From assembly GCF_001484605.1 (NCBI RefSeq), contig NZ_CP013747.1:4836001-4900000 (forward strand): a stretch of 64,000 nt of DNA, written 5' to 3'. The DNA is from Pseudarthrobacter sulfonivorans (lineage in GTDB: Bacteria; Actinomycetota; Actinomycetes; Actinomycetales; Micrococcaceae). Each line of letters begins with the position of its first letter. The first letter of the stretch is position 1. The position numbers were made by a program, and so were the translations under genes. This document shows, piece by piece, positions 60,466 to 64,000 of this stretch. Under the pieces are notes generated by a model. It was not told where the DNA came from and ran no database searches. It saw nothing but the letters and a program-made list of their open reading frames with translations.

Positions 60466-61695
60466 ATGGAGCTGACGATGAGCGAACGCAGGGCTGTCAC
60501 GAAGGTTCTGGCCACGGAATACCGCCGTGCTTCCAAGGCCAGGAAGGGCGAGATCCTGGATCAGATCTGCGCGGTGACGGGCTGGCACCGCAGTCATGCT
60601 CGCAAGGCGCTGGGTCTGGTCCTGAGGATCAGGGTTGTCCGTCCCCGCCCGCCGAGGCCGCTGGTCTATGACAGCTCTGTGATCGACGCCCTGCGGTTCT
60701 GTTGGGCGGTGCAGGGCACGCCGTGCGGGCGGCTGCTGGCGGCGGCCCTGCCTGATCTGGTTCCGCGTCTGCGCCGGTTCGAGGAGCTTCAGATCGAGGA
60801 CGGGACGGCGGCGCTGCTGTTGCGGATAGCGCCGGCGACCATTGACCGCCGGCTCAAGGCGGACCGGGCCAAACTGGATCCGCGGGGCCGGTCCCATACA
60901 AAGCCGGGAACGCTGCTGAAGGACTCCATCCCGATGCGGACCTGGGCCGAATGGGATGATGCTAGACCCGGTTTCGTGGAGATCGACCTGGTCGGTCACG
61001 AGGGCGGCAATTCCCAGGGCGAGTTCTGTTTCACCCTGGATATCACTGACATCGCGACGGGCTGGACGGAGACCGTATCGGTGCGGAACAAGGCGCAGAA
61101 GTGGGTGTTCGCCGCGATCAAAGAGGCGACCGCGAAGTTCCCCTTTCCCGTCCTGGGCATCGATTCGGACAACGGGTCCGAGTTCATCAACTGGGGGCTT
61201 TTTCGCTGGTGCGAGCAGGAGAAACTGACCTTCACCCGGTCCCGGTCAGGGAACAAGAACGACGGCGCCCACGTGGAGCAGAAGAACTGGCACATCGTCC
61301 GTCAGACCGTGGGTTACCACCGGTACGACACCCCCGGCGAACTGGATCTGCTGAACCGGATCTGGGAGCTGCAGCGGCTGCTGACCAACCACTTCGGCCC
61401 CCAGCAAAAACTCGTCTTCAAGGAGCGCAACGGCGCGAAGACCACGAAGAAGTACGACCTACCTGCCACGCCATACCAGCGAGTTCTGGCCGACAAGGGC
61501 ACGGTCCGCAAAACGGACAAAACCCGACTCGGCCGAGAAAACCAGCCCCTGAACCCGGCAGCCATTCAACGCCAGATCCAGGCACTCACCGCCGAGCTAC
61601 TGACGCTCACGACCAGCAAACAAGCCGCCAAACCCAAGCCCGCCACGCGCGCACTTCCGAATGATTCCACGAAGACGGCCACGCGCGCATCTTGA
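60466..61695 (+). CDS. DDE transposase, integrase-core type
   Basis: A 409-residue transposase with a helix-turn-helix N-terminus (ICAVTGWHRSHARKALG near residue 40) and an RNase-H-fold catalytic core. The likely triad is Asp174 (VEIDLVGH), Asp235 (GIDSDNGSEF) and Glu271 (NDGAHVEQKN). It belongs to the IS481/ISNCY-like group of integrase-core transposases; I cannot name the exact family. The frame is intact, so the element may be active. The last codons lie within the right inverted repeat. Confidence 0.92.
   Translation: MELTMSERRAVTKVLATEYRRASKARKGEILDQICAVTGWHRSHARKALGLVLRIRVVRPRPPRPLVYDSSVIDALRFCWAVQGTPCGRLLAAALPDLVPRLRRFEELQIEDGTAALLLRIAPATIDRRLKADRAKLDPRGRSHTKPGTLLKDSIPMRTWAEWDDARPGFVEIDLVGHEGGNSQGEFCFTLDITDIATGWTETVSVRNKAQKWVFAAIKEATAKFPFPVLGIDSDNGSEFINWGLFRWCEQEKLTFTRSRSGNKNDGAHVEQKNWHIVRQTVGYHRYDTPGELDLLNRIWELQRLLTNHFGPQQKLVFKERNGAKTTKKYDLPATPYQRVLADKGTVRKTDKTRLGRENQPLNPAAIQRQIQALTAELLTLTTSKQAAKPKPATRALPNDSTKTATRAS
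61639..61693. repeat. Right terminal inverted repeat of the IS
   Basis: Inverted partner of 60367-60421. The words CCACGCGCGCA are at 61643-61653 and 61679-61689. It overlaps the 3' end of the transposase gene. Confidence 0.85.
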
Positions 61696-61742
61696 CATGA
61701 TTCCTCGGGGGTTCCGCAGCCTGATTGGGGGTTTTGGCCCCG

Positions 61743-63188
61743 TTATTGCCCTGCGGGCATCACCGGCGGCACGAACTGGAATGTCATCCCGAGCAGCCAG
61801 ACCAGCAGCAGTACCACCGGCAGGTGGAACAGGAACTGCAGGAAGGTGAAGCCCACGAGGTCCCGTGCCCGGAGCCGCAGCACTGCGAGCAGCGGAAGCA
61901 TAAAGAACGGGTTGATCAGGTTGGGCAGGGCCTCGGCGATGTTGTAGATCTGCACGGTCCAGCCGAGGTTCATCTGCACATCGGTCGCGGACTGCATCAC
62001 ATAGGGCGCCTCCACAAGCCACTTACCGCCGCCGGACGGGACCAGCAGGCCCAGCACTGCGGTGTAGAGCGCAATGACCACAGCGAACGCGCCGCCACCG
62101 CCGATGTCCGAGAAGAACTCTGCCAGGTGCGCGGAAATGGTCATCCCGCCGTGGCCGGTGGCTTTGGTCAGGATCGCCGCCATGGCCGCGTACAGCGGGA
62201 ACTGGACCAGGATCCCGGCGGTAGCCGGAACAGCCTTGGTAACGGCCTGCAGGAATTTCCGTGGTGTCCCGTGCAGTACCAGGCCCAGGATCAGGAAGAC
62301 CAGCAGGTAGCCGTTGAGGCTGCTGACCACGGTCAGGAACGGCTTCGTCAGGAACTGGGAGACCAACCAGCCCAGGGTCAGGATGCCCGCAAGGATCGGC
62401 AGGATCATGCTGTATTCGAGCCACTCGCCCGGGCGTGAACGGGGCGCCGATTCGCTGGGTTCGTCGTCGAGGTCGACGCCGAGATCCTCAGCTGTGCGGA
62501 TCGCGCCGCCCTGGGGCGCGGAGAAATGTGCGATCACAGTGGTGAGGGCCATCAGGATGGCCAGGGTGAGCAGTGACTGCCAGGTGAAAATCGTGGTCCC
62601 GAAGTCCAGGATGCCGGTGATTTTCAGCAGGGCAGGCGGCAGCGAGGCAGCGGTGGCCTGCAGTTGGGCCGCGGACGAGGACAGCCCCAGCGCCCAGACA
62701 GCTCCGAGGCCCATAAACGCCGCCGCGCCCAGCGCACGGTAGTCCACCGTGAGGTCCTTGCGCCGCGCAATGGCCCGGGCCAGCAGGCCACCGAAGATGA
62801 GGCTCAGACCCCAGTTCAGGAAGGACACGGACATCGACATCAACGCCACGAAGCTGACCGCCGTGCGTGCCGTGGCAGGAATCAGCGCCAGCCGGTTGAT
62901 GAGCTTCGCCACCGGCGGCGACGTGGCCACCACGTAACCGGTCAGGACCACCATGGCCATCTGCAGCGTAAATGCCGTCAGATCCCAGAAGCCGTTACCG
63001 AAAGAGTCGGCGATCGACTGCGGTGAAGCACCGATCGCCAAGGCGGCCACGGCGATGATGACCACACCGGCCAGGGCAAAGATGTAGGCATCCGGGAACC
63101 ATTTCTCGGTCCAGGCCGCCATCCGTTGGGCTACTCTGGCGAGCCCGCGTTCTTCGGTTCCGGTCTTGGTCAGGACTGTGTCAGCCAC
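61743..63188 (-). CDS. atoE: AtoE-family short-chain fatty acid transporter
   Basis: A 481-residue membrane protein with about 12 helices, like AtoE/DUF401-type carriers of short-chain fatty acids. MAAWTEKWFPDAYIFALAG near residue 23, FLNWGLSLIFGGLLARAIARR near residue 122 and LVPSGGGKWLVEAPYVMQSA near residue 375 are typical. It probably imports acetoacetate or butyrate with H+ or Na+. It starts at GTG 63188, about nine bases after GAGAGG. Its stop lies 48 bp from the IS. Confidence 0.88.
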   Translation of the reverse strand: MADTVLTKTGTEERGLARVAQRMAAWTEKWFPDAYIFALAGVVIIAVAALAIGASPQSIADSFGNGFWDLTAFTLQMAMVVLTGYVVATSPPVAKLINRLALIPATARTAVSFVALMSMSVSFLNWGLSLIFGGLLARAIARRKDLTVDYRALGAAAFMGLGAVWALGLSSSAAQLQATAASLPPALLKITGILDFGTTIFTWQSLLTLAILMALTTVIAHFSAPQGGAIRTAEDLGVDLDDEPSESAPRSRPGEWLEYSMILPILAGILTLGWLVSQFLTKPFLTVVSSLNGYLLVFLILGLVLHGTPRKFLQAVTKAVPATAGILVQFPLYAAMAAILTKATGHGGMTISAHLAEFFSDIGGGGAFAVVIALYTAVLGLLVPSGGGKWLVEAPYVMQSATDVQMNLGWTVQIYNIAEALPNLINPFFMLPLLAVLRLRARDLVGFTFLQFLFHLPVVLLLVWLLGMTFQFVPPVMPAGQ

Positions 63189-63223
63189 AGTGGACTACCT
63201 CTCCATTGAGTGCAATTGCGTAC

Positions 63224-63260
63224 CCGAGGGAGTCTAGTTCCGTTCCTTTGGGAACCTCGG
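63224..63260 (-). terminator. Nested hairpin downstream of the 63261 gene
   Basis: CCGAGG (63224-63229) and CCTCGG (63255-63260) enclose GTTCC/GGAAC with a TTTG loop (63242-63255). It directly follows the stop codon of the minus-strand gene. Confidence 0.45.
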
Positions 63261-63659
63261 TTAGCTGACGGCGCGGATCCTGACGGCGATGAACTGGCGG
63301 CCCGGAAGCTCCACCCGGAACCGCCCCGTCACCGTGCCGGCGCCGAAATCGATCCGACGGTCTTGTTCTGAGAGGTACAGGGTGGAACCCTTGGGGGCCA
63401 GCATTGTGGCAAGGGTTTCGGTCACGGCATCGACCGTCAGCTCGGACAGTTCGTCAATCTCAATTTCGATATCACACTCAATGACCTCACCGTTGGCCGC
63501 CATTTGGGTTCCCCCGCCAACAACGCGGATTCGGTGACCGCGCACTGTCATGGCGGCCTCGAAGGCTTCTTCAAGGGCGGCCCGGTCCAGGGGTTGCAGG
63601 CGGGCATTCAGCGTGGCGATAACAACGCTGGGTTTTCTTTTCTTGAATAGACCGAACAT
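63261..63659 (-). CDS. Hypothetical protein, 132 aa
   Basis: A soluble 132-residue protein starting MFGLFKKRKPSVVIATL. A strongly basic N-terminus is followed by acidic strands (ECDIEIEIDELSEL). The ATG 63659 follows AAGGAAGGAG at five bases; an in-frame codon 16 positions upstream is less likely. I recognise no family. It lies upstream of the AtoE gene on the same strand. Confidence 0.7.
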   Translation of the reverse strand: MFGLFKKRKPSVVIATLNARLQPLDRAALEEAFEAAMTVRGHRIRVVGGGTQMAANGEVIECDIEIEIDELSELTVDAVTETLATMLAPKGSTLYLSEQDRRIDFGAGTVTGRFRVELPGRQFIAVRIRAVS

Positions 63660-63735
63660 TTCCGCTCCTTCCTTAGCGATCGAGGATTTCTTGAAGCTGC
63701 CAGCCAAGAGGCCCGCTTGACCGGACTGGTTGGGA

Positions 63736-64000
63736 TTACCAGAGCAGGTCGAGGTTGAGCACCTGGATTCCGTGCCTCCCGGACAGCCATGTCTCTATTA
63801 CTTCGTCGAGGTCTGACTCGTGGCCAGCGAGTCCCAGTCGTTTCACATCGTCCGACGCTGCAGGGATGTGGTCGTGTCCATTCTGCTGTGCACCGTGCGA
63901 GCAATCCGAGCACATCAACCGGATCCCGGACCAACCGTCGAGTCCGAGTCCCCGCTGTTCTAGGAGGTCAGACAGTGCCTGAAAATCGTTGCCGGTCGCA
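63736..64000 (-). CDS. Hypothetical protein, C-terminal fragment
   Basis: The frame is open from the right edge to TAA at 63736, giving at least 87 residues. It contains RLMCSDCSHGAQQNGHDHIPAA, cut here as MCSDCSHG and NGHDH, a possible Cys/His metal site, then an acidic helix (ESDLDEVIETWL). A TTG at 63918 could start a shorter 60-residue form, but the upstream frame also looks coding. No family recognised. Confidence 0.55.
   Translation of the reverse strand, partial: ATGNDFQALSDLLEQRGLGLDGWSGIRLMCSDCSHGAQQNGHDHIPAASDDVKRLGLAGHESDLDEVIETWLSGRHGIQVLNLDLLW

Larger units (their letters stand above)
60367..61693 (+). mobile_element. Insertion sequence with 55-bp inverted repeats
   Basis: One transposase gene is flanked by imperfect 55-bp inverted repeats at 60367-60421 and 61639-61693. 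Each end holds two copies of TGCGCGCGTRG, 36 bp apart, and a central GAATCAT, which look like transposase binding sites. The element sits between the DUF4389 gene and the AtoE gene and disrupts no recognised coding region. The true ends may lie slightly further out. Confidence 0.85.

Noticed and set aside
60347..61717. GGTTCCGC as the target-site duplication of the IS
   Set aside because: The words lie 12 and 16 bases outside the inverted repeats, so they do not define symmetrical ends; kept only as a candidate.
1..64000. tRNA, rRNA, CRISPR arrays, prophage or defence islands
   Set aside because: None seen: no cloverleaf, no regularly spaced repeats, and no recognisable phage or defence genes other than the isolated DUF222/HNH gene.

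Overview
The window is a high-GC chromosomal segment that reads like a Micrococcaceae actinobacterium, most likely Arthrobacter or Pseudarthrobacter. This is inferred from the uvrC-uvrA-uvrB-coaE-rpsA-polA neighbourhood, the CoaE-GrpB fusion, the Eis-type acetyltransferase, the DUF222/HNH gene and very frequent leaderless starts; no search was run. No rRNA, tRNA, CRISPR array or phage region was seen. Most of it is ordinary core chromosome with one insertion sequence.

Layout. 1-4500: start of uvrC, then a plsC/HAD-phosphatase pair and uvrA, which carries a SOS-box-like site. 4549-8479: an overlapping operon for a heterodimeric ABC exporter and its GntR regulator. 8624-16757: methyltransferase, Ski2-like helicase, CoA-transferase, acetyltransferase, peptidase-like hydrolase and an MFS pump. 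16879-24523: TerC with a manganese-type (yybP-ykoY) riboswitch, UvrB, CoaE-GrpB, a YigZ protein, an acetyltransferase and ribosomal protein S1. 24758-33431: Eis-like acetyltransferase, GyrI-like protein, PolA, thioesterase, a RibD/DHFR-like reductase, a PiT phosphate transporter with a small membrane partner, and two small enzymes.

33541-39137: a shortened KdpD and KdpE diverge from a KimA/APC-type transporter, a probable potassium module without kdpFABC, followed by a ZIP metal transporter. 39298-47115: YciO/Sua5, a stand-alone LigD-type polymerase domain, a dienelactone-hydrolase-like protein, HrpB helicase and gamma-glutamyltransferase. 47220-53219: MFS protein, EF-G-like GTPase, a 2H-phosphoesterase-like protein, and a DUF222/HNH gene broken by one in-frame stop. 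53285-60089: 5'-3' exonuclease, hydrolases, monooxygenase, a second reductase, RsgA behind a short leader ORF, and a DUF4389 membrane protein. 60367-61695: a DDE insertion sequence with 55-bp inverted repeats. 61743-64000: AtoE-type transporter, a small protein and a partial gene.

Functional themes are DNA repair (UvrA, UvrB, UvrC, PolA, FEN-like exonuclease, PolDom), ion homeostasis (TerC, PiT, Kdp/KimA-like, ZIP) and translation (S1, EF-G-like, RsgA, Sua5). The most recurrent non-coding signal is a -10 hexamer placed 6-8 nt before a start codon, which implies leaderless mRNAs and helps fix many starts. The least explained structures are the three chained five-codon ORFs before an MFS gene and the alternative-pairing leader before rsgA.
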